DNA from: Cystobacter fuscus
GTDB taxonomy: Bacteria; Myxococcota; Myxococcia; Myxococcales; Myxococcaceae
Assembly: GCF_002305875.1 (NCBI RefSeq)
Contig: NZ_CP022098.1
Coordinates: 8,866,001-8,930,000 of the forward strand
Direction: 5' to 3'
DNA: 64,000 nucleotides
Part shown: one piece after another, positions 15,561-24,357 of the stretch
How the letters are laid out: each line of letters begins with the position of its first letter
How positions within the stretch are numbered: position 1 is the first letter of the stretch
Notes under the pieces: generated by a model
Told to the model about the DNA's origin: nothing
The model's input: the letters and a program-made list of their open reading frames with translations, nothing else
The model's database searches: none
Program-made: the position numbers and the translations under genes

Positions 15561-16550
15561 ATGTTCCTTCACTTGATTCTCGACGGCGTCGCGGACAGCG
15601 CGCTCGGCGTGGCGCTCGACGTCGTCGCCACCGCGGCCCACTTCACCCAGTCCGGGCGCGCTCCGTTGCCTCACGGCGGCAAGGCGCTGCTCCAGCGCGT
15701 GGTGTCCCTCGACGGAGAGCCGGTGCGTTCGGCGGCCGGGCGCTCGGTCGCCGTGGATGGTGCGTTCAGCCCTCGCGCCCTTCGCGAAGGCGATGTCGTC
15801 CTGCTACCGGGCGTCTTCTCGGCGGGCGCACGAACCGTCGAGAAGCTCCTGGCCCGGGAGGACGCCCGCCGCGCAGCCGAACTGCTCGCGAAGGCCGCCT
15901 CCAAGGACGTGACCCTCGCTGCGTCGTGCTCCGCCACGTTCGTGCTCGCCGCGTCGGGCGTGCTCGACGGACGGTCCGCGACGACGTCGTGGTGGCTCGC
16001 GCCCGAGTTCGCACGGCGGTTCCCGAAGGTCTCGCTGTCCGCCGAGCGCATGGTCGTCGACGAAGGGAGCATCATCACGGCGGGTGCCGCGCTGGCCCAC
16101 GTCGACCTCACGCTCACGATCGTCGCGCGGATGATCGGTCCTTCCTTGCCGCATCTCGTGACGCGCTACCTCGTGCTCGACGAGCGCTCGTCCCAGGCTC
16201 GCTACATGGTGCACGAGCATCTTCGAGCGAGCGATCCAGCGGTCCTCGCGATCGAGCGCTTCGTCGCCGAAAACGTGGAGCGACAGTTGTCGCTCAAGGA
16301 GCTCGCGCGCGCGGCGCAGGTGTCGTCGCGGACGCTCGCTCGCCGCGTCCGGACGAGCCTGGGCATGACACCGCTGGAGTTCGTCCATCGCCTGCGCGTG
16401 CGCCGCGCCATCCATCTCCTCGAAACCACCCGCTACGCGATTGAAGACATCGCCGCGCGGGTAGGCTACGCCGACGCGGCCGCCTTCCGGCGCGTCTTCC
16501 GCCGCTACACAGGGGAGTCGCCGCGGCAGCTCCGCGAGCCAGGTGGATGA
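15561..16550 (+). CDS. GlxA-type AraC-family regulator
   Basis: This 329-residue regulator joins an N-terminal DJ-1/PfpI (class I amidotransferase-like) domain, about residues 1-190 with the elbow AASCSATFVLAA around Cys122, to a C-terminal AraC DNA-binding domain (two HTH units, about residues 235-325: LSLKELARAAQVSSRTLARR and YAIEDIAARVGYADAAAFRR). The first domain senses a ligand rather than cutting peptides. It is divergent from the SnoaL-like gene and its stop overlaps the next reading frame. Its target is likely the divergent gene. Confidence 0.85.
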   Translation: MFLHLILDGVADSALGVALDVVATAAHFTQSGRAPLPHGGKALLQRVVSLDGEPVRSAAGRSVAVDGAFSPRALREGDVVLLPGVFSAGARTVEKLLAREDARRAAELLAKAASKDVTLAASCSATFVLAASGVLDGRSATTSWWLAPEFARRFPKVSLSAERMVVDEGSIITAGAALAHVDLTLTIVARMIGPSLPHLVTRYLVLDERSSQARYMVHEHLRASDPAVLAIERFVAENVERQLSLKELARAAQVSSRTLARRVRTSLGMTPLEFVHRLRVRRAIHLLETTRYAIEDIAARVGYADAAAFRRVFRRYTGESPRQLREPGG

Positions 16551-18508
16551 AGGTCTTCATCCAGGCCTCGGCTTCCTCCTCCAATTGGCAGATGCTGGAC
16601 TTCGTCCCCACGACCGCCCTGGGTGGGAGGTGCTCTTCCAACGGCTGCTCGGACACCTCGTCACGCTCGATGGGGGCAAGCCACCCAAGCCCTCGAGACC
16701 CCTGCCCAAGCTCGACCCGCTGCCCGATGTCCTCCAGCGCGCTGATCGACAGCACCGGCGCGGTGCACGAGCCGTTCGCGGGTGTGGAGGCCGGCAACGC
16801 CCGACTCGCCATGGAGACCGCCTCGACATCGCACGCCGACACCTACGTGAGCCCGGCGCAGCACCACAACCCGATCGAGATGCTCTCCACCACCGCGCAC
16901 TGGTCGGATGGCAAGCTCACCGTGTGGGAAGGGACACAGATCTCGGGCCCGATGACGACAGGGCTCGCGCTCATGCTTCGGCTGGACCGCTCACTGATCG
17001 AGGTGAAGAGCCCCTCGGTCGGCGGCAGCTTCGGGCAGAAGGGCGCGTTTCAGCTCCAGACCACGCTCGTCGCGCACGCCGCGATGCTGCTCGGACGCCC
17101 GGTGAAGCTGGTCATGCCGCGCGCGCAGCTCTTCCACAACGCGGGCTTCCGGCCGAGGAGCCGCCATCACGTCAAGCTTGGCGCGGACGCGGGCAAGATG
17201 GTCGCGGTCCAGTACGACGCCGACCACCAGCAGTCGCGCTCGGGCAACTTCCCTCCGCGGTACCACGAGGCGACGGTGCAGATGTACGGCATCGCCGACT
17301 ATCTCGGCACCGCCAGCAACATCCGCATCGACACGCAGACTCCGGGCTACATGCGCACGCCGTTCCCTCAGCCCTCCCAATTCGCGTTCGAGAGCGCGGT
17401 CGACGAACTCGCCTACAAGCTCGGCGAGGATCCGGTCGCGTTCCGTCTGCGGCATGACACGACGATCGACCCGCTCCATGGCAAGCCGCTGTCGTCGCGG
17501 TTCCTGAACGACTGCATCCGCGAGGGGGCGCAACGCTTCGGCTGGGAGCGGCGGACCGCGGCGCCGGGGTCGATGGCGTTGCCCGACGGAACACAGGTCG
17601 GCTGGGGAATCGGCTGCGGCGCCTATCCGTCCATGACGACGCCTTCGCTGGTGACCTTGCGCGTCTACGCCGACGGCAGGACGCGCTACGCCGCCTCCGG
17701 CCACGAGATGGGTCAGGGGATGCGCACCGCGATCGCCTCGGTGCTGCTGCGCGAGCTCGATCTGGATCCCAACCGGCTGGAGATCTTGATTGGCGACACC
17801 AGTGCCGCGCCGCAGCACCCCACCTCCGGCTCGTCGGGCACGACGAGCGTCGTCTCCGCCGCCGCCACCGCCGCGGCGAAGATGCGCGAGGCGGCGGACG
17901 CACTGTTCGCGGGTCGCGAGCTCTCCGGCAACCTGCACCAGCGGCTCCTCAAGGTGCGTCGCCCGTACCTGGAGATCGAGGCGTCGCAAGTCGGGCCCGG
18001 ACAGGATCCCAGCGTGCTGGACGCGCTCAGGCATGGCGGCTTCGGGGTGTGGGGACCCCACTATCCGTCGTTCACGTCGTTCAGCTACATCGCCCACTTC
18101 GTCGAGGTCCACGTCGAGCCGCGCACGCGGCGGGTGCGTGTGCCGCGGGTCGTCAGCGTCGTCGACTGCGGGCGGGTCGTGAGCCCGAGGACCGCGACGA
18201 GCCAGGTGCTGGGCGGCGTCGTCTGGGCGATTGGCGCGACGCTGCGCGAGGAGACCGAGGTCGACCCGCGCTTTGGCGGCTGGCTGAACTGTGACCTCGC
18301 CGACTACGTCGTGCCGGTGAACGCCGACGTGGGCGACATCGACGTCACCTTCATCGACAAGCCCGACCCGCTGACCAATACGACTGGCGCCAAGGGGCTG
18401 GGCGAGGTGGCGATGGCCGGTGCGTCCGGTGCGATCGCCAACGCCATCTACCACGCGACCGGCAAGCGCGTGCGCAAGATGCCGATCCGGATCGAGGACC
18501 TGCTGTAG
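16547..18508 (+). CDS. Molybdenum hydroxylase large subunit, 5'-truncated
   Basis: From about residue 66 on, this is the molybdopterin-binding subunit of a PaoC/YagR-like aldehyde or xanthine oxidoreductase: PAQHHNPIEMLSTTAHW, SPSVGGSFGQKGAF, TPGYMRTPFPQPSQFAFESA, SGHEMGQGMRTAIASVLLRE and the active-site Glu in AKGLGEVAMAG. Family members have about 730 residues and begin with an alpha/beta-hammerhead domain, which is missing here. The first 60 codons are unrelated and low in protein character. No small FeS or FAD subunit and no cofactor-insertion gene is nearby. The frame is open, but the enzyme is probably not functional. It starts by overlapping the GlxA gene stop. Confidence 0.75.
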   Translation: MKVFIQASASSSNWQMLDFVPTTALGGRCSSNGCSDTSSRSMGASHPSPRDPCPSSTRCPMSSSALIDSTGAVHEPFAGVEAGNARLAMETASTSHADTYVSPAQHHNPIEMLSTTAHWSDGKLTVWEGTQISGPMTTGLALMLRLDRSLIEVKSPSVGGSFGQKGAFQLQTTLVAHAAMLLGRPVKLVMPRAQLFHNAGFRPRSRHHVKLGADAGKMVAVQYDADHQQSRSGNFPPRYHEATVQMYGIADYLGTASNIRIDTQTPGYMRTPFPQPSQFAFESAVDELAYKLGEDPVAFRLRHDTTIDPLHGKPLSSRFLNDCIREGAQRFGWERRTAAPGSMALPDGTQVGWGIGCGAYPSMTTPSLVTLRVYADGRTRYAASGHEMGQGMRTAIASVLLRELDLDPNRLEILIGDTSAAPQHPTSGSSGTTSVVSAAATAAAKMREAADALFAGRELSGNLHQRLLKVRRPYLEIEASQVGPGQDPSVLDALRHGGFGVWGPHYPSFTSFSYIAHFVEVHVEPRTRRVRVPRVVSVVDCGRVVSPRTATSQVLGGVVWAIGATLREETEVDPRFGGWLNCDLADYVVPVNADVGDIDVTFIDKPDPLTNTTGAKGLGEVAMAGASGAIANAIYHATGKRVRKMPIRIEDLL

Positions 18509-18569
18509 GCCCCCCAGGCGCCTCCCAGAAAAGGTGTCAACTGTGGTTGGAGGCAGGCGGAGTGGAGTG

Positions 18570-18683
18570 GCGGACGTGAAGGGAGCAGGAGGGGTGAGAG
18601 CGATTCTGGCGCACCTGGGGTTGCCCACGGCGAGTGCGCGCCTGGCCCCGGCGCGAGGGCCGCCCCAGAGCGCGTGGTGTTGA
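18570..18683 (+). pseudogene. IS91-type transposase, extreme C-terminal piece
   Basis: VKGAGGVRAILAHLGLPTAS is the conserved end of IS91/IS801 transposases, followed by a short Ala/Pro-rich tail and a stop. It joins the truncated molybdenum hydroxylase region to a minus-strand gene relic. It is the last of five IS91 scraps between 8.7 and 18.7 kb. Confidence 0.75.
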
Positions 18684-18686
18684 AGC

Positions 18687-19017
18687 TCAAGCCGCCACAG
18701 CCAGCCCAGAGCGTCTGGCCCCTGCCGCGCCCCTGCCGGGAAAGCGGCGGCTGGGCTGGTCGCTCACGGTGTGATCGTGCGTCTCGGCCGCGCGCGCCAC
18801 CAGGTGCTCCTGCAGCTGGAACTCGCGCACTTGAGCCTCGGTGAGCGGTTGCGATTCGTACAGGTTCGCCGTGGCCGGCGACGTCCACTCCATCCGCTGC
18901 GTCTCCAGCAGGATGTTGCCGTGGAACTTCGGCTCCACGAACCGCACGATGCGGGTCCTCGTGTCCGCCGACACCTCGTTGAGTCCCGTCGATGGAGATG
19001 TCCCGTGCTCCTCAACC
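18687..19017 (-). pseudogene. Unrecognised gene relic
   Basis: A minus-strand frame reads as protein over about 85 codons (VDFWLVEEHGTSPSTGLNEV, FVEPKFHGNILLETQRMEWT, ANLYESQPLTEAQVREFQLQ). It then ends in an Arg-rich, probably foreign tail. There is no start or signal of its own, because the 5' side runs into the 3' end of the LysR gene. I do not recognise it. Confidence 0.4.
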
Positions 19018-19941
19018 AGCCAGAAGTCCACGGGGGGCCGCGGCCTCGAGTGCGGACAAGAGGCGGAGCGCGGCATCATTGAGCTCCCGCCGCCACGCGA
19101 GTCGCCAGGGCCGGCGGAGTGGTCCCGCCGCGAGACGCTTCGCGACGAGCTCTCCCTTGCCGAGGTGCGGGTGGGCGATCCACTCGGAGAGCACCGCGAT
19201 GCCCATGCCCGCACGCGCTACGTCGAGGATCGCCTCCGTGAGCGGCAGCCGCTCGAAGCGAAGCCGTGGCCTCGCCCGGCCGAACACGCTCGCCATGAAC
19301 CAGTGCGACTCCGCCGACGCGACCTGCCCGATCAGGAGCGTGTTCTCACGGATGTCCGCGGGAGTGAGCGTCTTGCGCGCAGCGAGCGGGTGCGACGCCG
19401 ACATGATGAACACGACCTCATCGGAGAAGATCTGATGCTCCTTGAGCCTGCCGCGTGGGACCACCGACGTCGTGACGAGCGCGACGTCGATCTCCCCGGC
19501 CTCGAGCGCCGCGACGGGAGCGAGTGTGTGCTCCACCGCCAACGCGACCTCGAGTTCCGGCAGGCTCTTGCGCAGCCTCATGAGCGTGGACGGGAGCCAG
19601 TGGTACACGGTGTAGCACTCGCAGACGAGGCGGATGCGCATGGGCGGAGCCACCGGCGCGAGCACGAGATGCTCGAGGTCGCCCATCTCCACCAGAAGGC
19701 GCGTCGCGCCGGTGACGAGACGCTGCCCCGCCGCGGTGGGGACGAGCCCGCGAGGCGTACGGTCGAAGAGGCGCGTGCCGAGCTTGTCCTCCGCCGCGAG
19801 GAGCGCGCGGCTCACCGCTGGCTGCGTGAGGTGCAGCACGGAGGCGGCTTGCGCCGTGGTGCCGGCGGAGGCCAGGGCGAGCACGACGCGAAGGTCGCGC
19901 ACGTCGAGGCGGGGACTCGGCGGAGGAGCAATGTCATTCAT
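19012..19941 (-). CDS. LysR-family regulator, divergent from GST
   Basis: This 309-residue LysR regulator has an N-terminal winged helix (LDVRDLRVVLALASAGTTAQ, AASVLHLTQPAVSRALLAAE, KLGTRLFDRTPRGL) and a periplasmic-binding-like effector domain from about residue 95 (IRLVCECYTVYHWLPSTLMR, EIDVALVTTSVV). The effector domain resembles MetR-like members, but I would not assign the gene. The 3' end borders a relic, and the last few residues may be altered. A perfect T-N11-A box lies in the spacer to the divergent glutathione S-transferase gene, the likely target. Confidence 0.9.
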   Translation of the reverse strand: MNDIAPPPSPRLDVRDLRVVLALASAGTTAQAASVLHLTQPAVSRALLAAEDKLGTRLFDRTPRGLVPTAAGQRLVTGATRLLVEMGDLEHLVLAPVAPPMRIRLVCECYTVYHWLPSTLMRLRKSLPELEVALAVEHTLAPVAALEAGEIDVALVTTSVVPRGRLKEHQIFSDEVVFIMSASHPLAARKTLTPADIRENTLLIGQVASAESHWFMASVFGRARPRLRFERLPLTEAILDVARAGMGIAVLSEWIAHPHLGKGELVAKRLAAGPLRRPWRLAWRRELNDAALRLLSALEAAAPRGLLAG

Positions 19942-19961
19942 GCATTGAGTCTATGCCAAGG

Positions 19962-19976
19962 ATGCGTTGGACGCAT
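19962..19976. promoter_or_regulatory. LysR-type T-N11-A box
   Basis: ATGCGT-TGG-ACGCAT is a perfect palindrome. Its T at 19963 and A at 19975 fit the T-N11-A pattern of LysR sites. It lies 21 bp from the regulator start and 70 bp before the GST start. Confidence 0.7.
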
Positions 19977-20045
19977 TCCTCCAGAATGCGCAGAGTGGCG
20001 CTCGTTCCGGTGAACGGAACGAAAACGACCCCTGGAGGAAATGCC

Positions 20046-20684
20046 ATGCAACTTTATTTTTCGCCCCTGTCCTGTTCGATAGCGGCCCGAATCGCGTTCT
20101 ACGAGGCGGGAGAGGACGCCACGTTCATCGAGGTCGACCGGAAGACGAAGCTCACGCGCGACGGAAAAAACTTCCGGGACATCCATCCGCTCGGCCTCGT
20201 CCCAACCCTCCGCACCGACGACGGCGACATCCTCACGGAGAACGCGGCGCTCCTTCAGTACGTGGCCGACTTCTTCCCCAAGGCAAAGCTCGCGCCGACG
20301 GACCGCATGGAGCGCGCCCGGTTGCACGAGTGGCTGTGCTTCATCGGGACCGAGCTGCACAAAGCACTCTTCGCGCCACTCCTCGACACGAAGGCCCCCG
20401 AGGGGGCGAAGGCCTACGCGCTGGAGAAGGGGGCCTCCCGCCTCTCTCATCTGGAGACGTACCTGACCGGCCGTGAGTTCCTCCTCGAGCGATTCAGCGT
20501 CGCGGACGCATACCTGTTCACGGTGCTGAACTGGTCCGTGGTGACGCCGGTCGACCTGAAGAAGTGGCCGGCGATCTGCGCATACGTCGCCCGCCTGCGA
20601 GACAGGCCGAGCGTGGCGAAGGCTTTCGCGGAGGAGCGGGCGCTCTACACGGAGGAGCAGGCGCGGCACAAAGCCAGCGCGTGA
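20046..20684 (+). CDS. Glutathione S-transferase, beta-class-like
   Basis: This is a 212-residue GST. The thioredoxin-like N-terminal domain starts MQLYFSPLSCSIAARIAFYE, with Cys10 in the place of the beta-class catalytic cysteine, and continues with the cis-Pro loop GLVPTL and the glutathione-contacting LTENAALLQYVAD. The C-terminal helical domain has FLLERFSVADAYLFTVLNW. The start at 20046 is backed by CTGGAGGAA 5 nt upstream. Conjugation of electrophiles is the likely role. A divergent LysR gene with a T-N11-A box indicates induction. Confidence 0.9.
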   Translation: MQLYFSPLSCSIAARIAFYEAGEDATFIEVDRKTKLTRDGKNFRDIHPLGLVPTLRTDDGDILTENAALLQYVADFFPKAKLAPTDRMERARLHEWLCFIGTELHKALFAPLLDTKAPEGAKAYALEKGASRLSHLETYLTGREFLLERFSVADAYLFTVLNWSVVTPVDLKKWPAICAYVARLRDRPSVAKAFAEERALYTEEQARHKASA

Positions 20685-20818
20685 GCAGCCCTCCAGCGGC
20701 GCCGTGTCCTCTTCGGCCTCTCCACAGGTCAGGAGCACCCGGAGCCACTCCCGGTTGCCGGCCGGTAGGCGGAGTCCCCCTCCCTCGGGGGACCCCAGCG
20801 CCGACGACAGGGAGCGCG

Positions 20819-21820
20819 CTACCGGCGCTCGCTGTCCAGGTGCTTCATCTGGGCCGGGTCGTAGCGGTCACCGGAGATCTTCACCACCGACTCGAGCGCC
20901 ACGAGGTCATCCTTCGACAGCGGGCGCTCCAGGGCACCGAGCACGTCATCGAGCTGCGCGCGGGTCTTCGCCCCCACCACGGGAACGAACGCGGGCTGCC
21001 GCGCCAGCACCCAGGCGAGCGCCACCTGCCCCGGCGTCATGCGACGCTCATGCGCGAAGCGCTGGAGGGCCTTCACCGAGTCCTCGTTCTTCGCCCCGTT
21101 CTCGCCAGCGAAGCGAGGCTGATGGGCGCGCCAGTCTCCCGCTTCCGTCGGCTTGCTGCCAGTCAGCAGTCCTCGCGAGAAGACCCCGTAGAGCGTCGCG
21201 CTGATGCCGAGCTCGGCGAGCACGGGGAAGATCTCCGCCTCGGGGCCCCGGGTGCCGATGGCGTACTCGATCTGCAAGTCGACGATGGGGTGGACCCTGT
21301 GGGCCCGGCGGATCGTCTCGACACCCACCTCCGACAGCCCGATGTGGCGCACGTAGCCCGCCTTCACCAGATCCGCGACCGTCCCGATGGTGTCCTCGAT
21401 GGGCACCGAGGGATCGAGCCGCGCCGGGCGGTAGATGTCGATGGCCTCCACCCCCAGCCGCTTCAGGCTGTAGGCGATGAAGTTCTTCACCGCGACGGGG
21501 CGCGTGTCGTTGCCGTTGAAGCTCCCATCCGGCCCTCGGAGCGCGCCGAACTTCACGGAGAGCTGCACCTTGTCCCGGCGCCCCTCGATGGCCCGCCCCA
21601 CGAGCATCTCGTTGTGGCCCATGCCGTAGAAGTCCCCCGTGTCGATCAGCGTCACCCCTCGCTCGATCGCCGCCTGGATCGTCCGGACGCTCTCGGCGTC
21701 ATCGGTCTTCCCGTACGTGCCCGACATCCCCATGCAGCCCAGTCCCAGCGGGAAGACCTCGGGACCCGTGGAGCCCAGCTTCACCGTGCGCTTCGTCTGC
21801 TTCGTCTCGTGCGTGCTCAT
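20819..21820 (-). CDS. Aldo/keto reductase
   Basis: This 333-residue protein has the TIM-barrel aldo/keto reductase signatures: LGLGCMGMSG, DTGDFYGMGHNE (Asp60, Tyr65), Lys90 in SVKFG, and the C-terminal NADPH-binding FVPVVGAKTRAQLDDVLGAL. The usual catalytic His is replaced: the segment reads IYRPARLDP (Ala133), as in a subgroup of family members, so activity may differ. AAGGAG lies 8 nt before the ATG at 21820. It is divergent from a LysR gene. A partial, internally deleted copy lies at 7358-7648. Confidence 0.9.
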   Translation of the reverse strand: MSTHETKQTKRTVKLGSTGPEVFPLGLGCMGMSGTYGKTDDAESVRTIQAAIERGVTLIDTGDFYGMGHNEMLVGRAIEGRRDKVQLSVKFGALRGPDGSFNGNDTRPVAVKNFIAYSLKRLGVEAIDIYRPARLDPSVPIEDTIGTVADLVKAGYVRHIGLSEVGVETIRRAHRVHPIVDLQIEYAIGTRGPEAEIFPVLAELGISATLYGVFSRGLLTGSKPTEAGDWRAHQPRFAGENGAKNEDSVKALQRFAHERRMTPGQVALAWVLARQPAFVPVVGAKTRAQLDDVLGALERPLSKDDLVALESVVKISGDRYDPAQMKHLDSERR

Positions 21821-21893
21821 CCGTGTGTCTCCTTGCTGCGCCAAGACTAAGGATCGACACACTTAAATCAAATCAATAGGATGTATCCCAATC

Positions 21894-22841
21894 ATGCACG
21901 GAATCTATGAGAAAGACCTGGACCTCAACCTGCTCCGCGTCTTCGTCGTGGTGGCGGAGGCGGGCAGCGTCACGGAGGCCGCCAGCCGCCTCTACCTCAC
22001 GCAGCCCGCGGTGAGCGCGGCGCTCAGGCGCCTCGCGTCGACGGTCGGGGCACCGCTCTTCGTCCGCGCGGGACGCGGACTCGCCCTCACGACACGCGGA
22101 CAGCGCCTGTTCACCTCGGCCCGGCCGCTCCTCCAGGCCCTCGTCGAAGCCACCGTCTCCCCGGCGGCCTTCGACCCGAAGACGAGCGAGCGCACCGTGC
22201 GGATCGGCCTCTCGGACGCGAACGAGACCTGGCTCCTTCCGCCGCTGCTGCGCGCGCTCGACGAGGAGGCGCCACGCATGAGGCTCGTCGTGATTCCCGT
22301 GCAGTTCCGCACCATCGCCGAGGCCCTGGGTTCCTCGGCGGTGGACTTCGCGGTGACGGTGGCCGACGAGCTGCCAGCCGACACGCGGCGTCTGTCATTG
22401 TTCTGGGGCGGATTCGTCTGTCTCTACGATCCGCGGCACGCCCGGATTGGCAAGCGACTGACGCGGGAGAGCTACCTCGCGCACGAGCACGTCATCGTCT
22501 CGTACAACGGAGACTTGAGAGGAATTGTCGAGGACGCGCTCGGCGTCCAGCGGCGTGTCCGGGTCTCGGTCCCGATGTTCCACAGCGTCGGGGCGCTCGT
22601 GGAAGGCAGCGCCCTGCTCGCCACGTTGCCCGCCGTGGTCGCGCGCGAAATCATCTCGTTGCGTCCGAACCTTCGAACCACTCCCCTGCCCCTGGACCTG
22701 GGAGGCGCACCGACGGAGCTGCTCTGGCGCAACACGGTCGACGACGACGACGCCATCCGCTTCATGCGGGATCTGGTGGTCCGCGTGGTGAAGACAATAC
22801 ACGGCCCCGAGGAAGCGCCCCGGCCGACGACGAGCGGCTGA
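21894..22841 (+). CDS. LysR-family regulator, divergent from aldo/keto reductase
   Basis: This 315-residue LysR protein has a NodD/LinR-like N-terminus (KDLDLNLLRVFVVVAEAGSV, AASRLYLTQPAVSAALRRLA, LFVRAGRGLALTTRG) and an effector-binding domain starting VRIGLSDANETWLLPPLLRA. The 73-bp spacer to the divergent aldo/keto reductase gene is AT-rich (around 21850-21890) and should hold both promoters. Control of the reductase gene is inferred from this layout. Confidence 0.9.
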   Translation: MHGIYEKDLDLNLLRVFVVVAEAGSVTEAASRLYLTQPAVSAALRRLASTVGAPLFVRAGRGLALTTRGQRLFTSARPLLQALVEATVSPAAFDPKTSERTVRIGLSDANETWLLPPLLRALDEEAPRMRLVVIPVQFRTIAEALGSSAVDFAVTVADELPADTRRLSLFWGGFVCLYDPRHARIGKRLTRESYLAHEHVIVSYNGDLRGIVEDALGVQRRVRVSVPMFHSVGALVEGSALLATLPAVVAREIISLRPNLRTTPLPLDLGGAPTELLWRNTVDDDDAIRFMRDLVVRVVKTIHGPEEAPRPTTSG

Positions 22842-22898
22842 GGCGGCCATCGACGTGACCGGGGCGCGGGCCCACCGCCTGGCCCACGCCCCCTCCCC

Positions 22899-23261
22899 TC
22901 ACGCCTTGACCTCGCCCTTGTTCTTCTCGTCGCGGCCGTGCACCGAGGCCGGCGGGCTCGTGGCCTCCACCGCCGTGAAGGTCTCGAGAATCTTGTACGT
23001 GTGGCTGGCCCCCTTCGGCACGAGCCACGAGTCCCCGGGGTTGAGCACCAGCACCTGGCCCTCCAGGTGGAGCTCCGCGCGGCCCTTGATGACGTAGCCC
23101 ACCGTCTCGTAGTCACGCATGCTCACGGGCTTGGCCTCCGCGGGCTGCTCGTTCTCCCACAGCCGCATCGCCACCCGAATCCCCTCCGCCAGGTACTTCT
23201 GCCCCATCTGCCCCGTCGGCGAGTGGTGGGAATCGACCTTCTTCACACTGGTGTCACCCAT
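22899..23261 (-). CDS. Cupin-domain protein
   Basis: This 120-residue protein is a single cupin barrel. The first motif region includes YETVGYVIKGRAELHLEGQV, and the second PGDSWLVPKGASHTYKILET. The metal-binding set is only partly conserved (one His in ASHTY), so it may bind a ligand without metal catalysis. The start at 23261 follows AGGGGAGA. It ends in a Lys-rich tail. It is convergent with the LysR gene and downstream of the cold-shock gene with a hairpin between. Confidence 0.8.
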   Translation of the reverse strand: MGDTSVKKVDSHHSPTGQMGQKYLAEGIRVAMRLWENEQPAEAKPVSMRDYETVGYVIKGRAELHLEGQVLVLNPGDSWLVPKGASHTYKILETFTAVEATSPPASVHGRDEKNKGEVKA

Positions 23262-23339
23262 CTCGGCTCTCCCCTGTCGTTTGACTTCTTCCGGACAAGC
23301 TAAGGAAGCCAAGAGCGAAGCGAACCCCCCGAAACACCA

Positions 23340-23372
23340 CGCCCGCTCCCCCCCCGAAGGGAGAAGCGGGCG
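23340..23372 (-). terminator. Hairpin downstream of the cold-shock gene
   Basis: CGCCCGCT pairs perfectly with AGCGGGCG around a 17-nt loop. It lies 27-59 nt after the cold-shock protein stop on the minus strand. The T content after it is weak. Confidence 0.5.
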
Positions 23373-23398
23373 GGCGGGTCACGACTCGAAGGCCCTGC

Positions 23399-23605
23399 TC
23401 AGCTTAGCGGGCGGACGTTCTGCGCCTGCAAGCCCTTGGGGCCGCGCGTCACGTCGTACTCCACCTTCTGACCCTCGGCCAGCGAGCGGAAGCCCTGCGC
23501 GTTGATGGCGGTGTGGTGGCAGAAAACGTCATCCCCCCCCGCATCCGGTGCGATGAAACCAAAGCCCTTCGCGTCGTTGAACCACTTCACGGTACCAGTT
23601 GCCAT
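23399..23605 (-). CDS. Cold-shock protein (CspA family)
   Basis: This 68-residue OB-fold protein has both RNA-binding motifs, KGFGFI (RNP1) and DVFCHH (RNP2, here with Cys and His where VFVHFS is usual), and the conserved N-terminus [12 protein letters not shown]. It binds single-stranded RNA/DNA and melts secondary structure. The start at 23605 is the only one giving the family length. The 5' leader of at least 100 nt is free of other genes and could hold a thermosensitive structure. Confidence 0.95.
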   Translation of the reverse strand: MATGTVKWFNDAKGFGFIAPDAGGDDVFCHHTAINAQGFRSLAEGQKVEYDVTRGPKGLQAQNVRPLS

Positions 23606-23828
23606 GGACTTCCCTGACTTTCTGCGCCTGCGTAACGGCAATCCACCACCCTCAACGTGAGGATGGTTCTGCGGATGAAACGGCTCGGAGCCATCCTCCA
23701 TTCCTCCCCGGCCTTCACACTTCTTCATCGCTCCCCGGGTGAGCGCTTCACATCCGCCTCCTACCTTCCCGACTGACCGATGGCGCCGAGCCCCCGACGG
23801 GCCGGTCGCTCACGGAAGGAGCAACACC

Positions 23829-24332
23829 ATGTTCGGATACATCTTTGGCGCGGCCTGCCTCGCGGGAGCCCTCTTCACCGTGCGCCGCGCCCGGCGCTAC
23901 GCCTCCTGGCGCGGCGGCCCCGGCCCCTGGAGCCCGCGCGGCCGCATGCGCCACGTCTTCGAGCGGCTCGACACCTCCCCCGGCCAGGAGAAGATCCTCG
24001 TCCAGGCCGTCGAGGACGTGATCCAGGCCGCCGAGAAGCTGCGCGGCCTCTGGGGCGACACCCGCTCCGCCTGGGCTCAATCCCTGCGCGGAGAGCACTT
24101 CGATGGGGCCTCGCTGCGTGAGCAGGACGCCAAGCAGGACGCGCTCGTCGACGAGCTGCGCAAGACGATCCAGGCCTCGCTCGCGAAGGTCCACGAGGCG
24201 CTCGATCCGCGTCAGCGGCGCGAGCTGGCGGACCTCGTCGAGCGCGGCTGGGGCTTCTCCCACCACCGCCACCGCCGCGCCCACGCCTTCCGGGCTGGCC
24301 ACTGCGGTTGGCGCGGCGCCTGGGCGGGGTGA
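23829..24332 (+). CDS. Small membrane-anchored Spy/CpxP-like protein
   Basis: This 167-residue protein has one N-terminal membrane segment (YIFGAACLAGALFTV), an Arg-rich juxtamembrane stretch, and a helical region with the LTxxQ-like pattern of Spy/CpxP or heavy-metal sensor proteins (LDTSPGQEKILVQAVEDVIQ, later VHEALDPRQRRELADLVERG). A His-rich end (FSHHRHRRAHAFRAGHCGW) could bind metal. GGAAGGAGC precedes the ATG. It lies 25 bp before a two-component system and is likely cotranscribed, a layout typical of envelope-stress or metal-responsive regulation. Confidence 0.75.
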   Translation: MFGYIFGAACLAGALFTVRRARRYASWRGGPGPWSPRGRMRHVFERLDTSPGQEKILVQAVEDVIQAAEKLRGLWGDTRSAWAQSLRGEHFDGASLREQDAKQDALVDELRKTIQASLAKVHEALDPRQRRELADLVERGWGFSHHRHRRAHAFRAGHCGWRGAWAG

Positions 24333-24357
24333 AGCCTTGGTAGAGTCCGCCCCGCCC

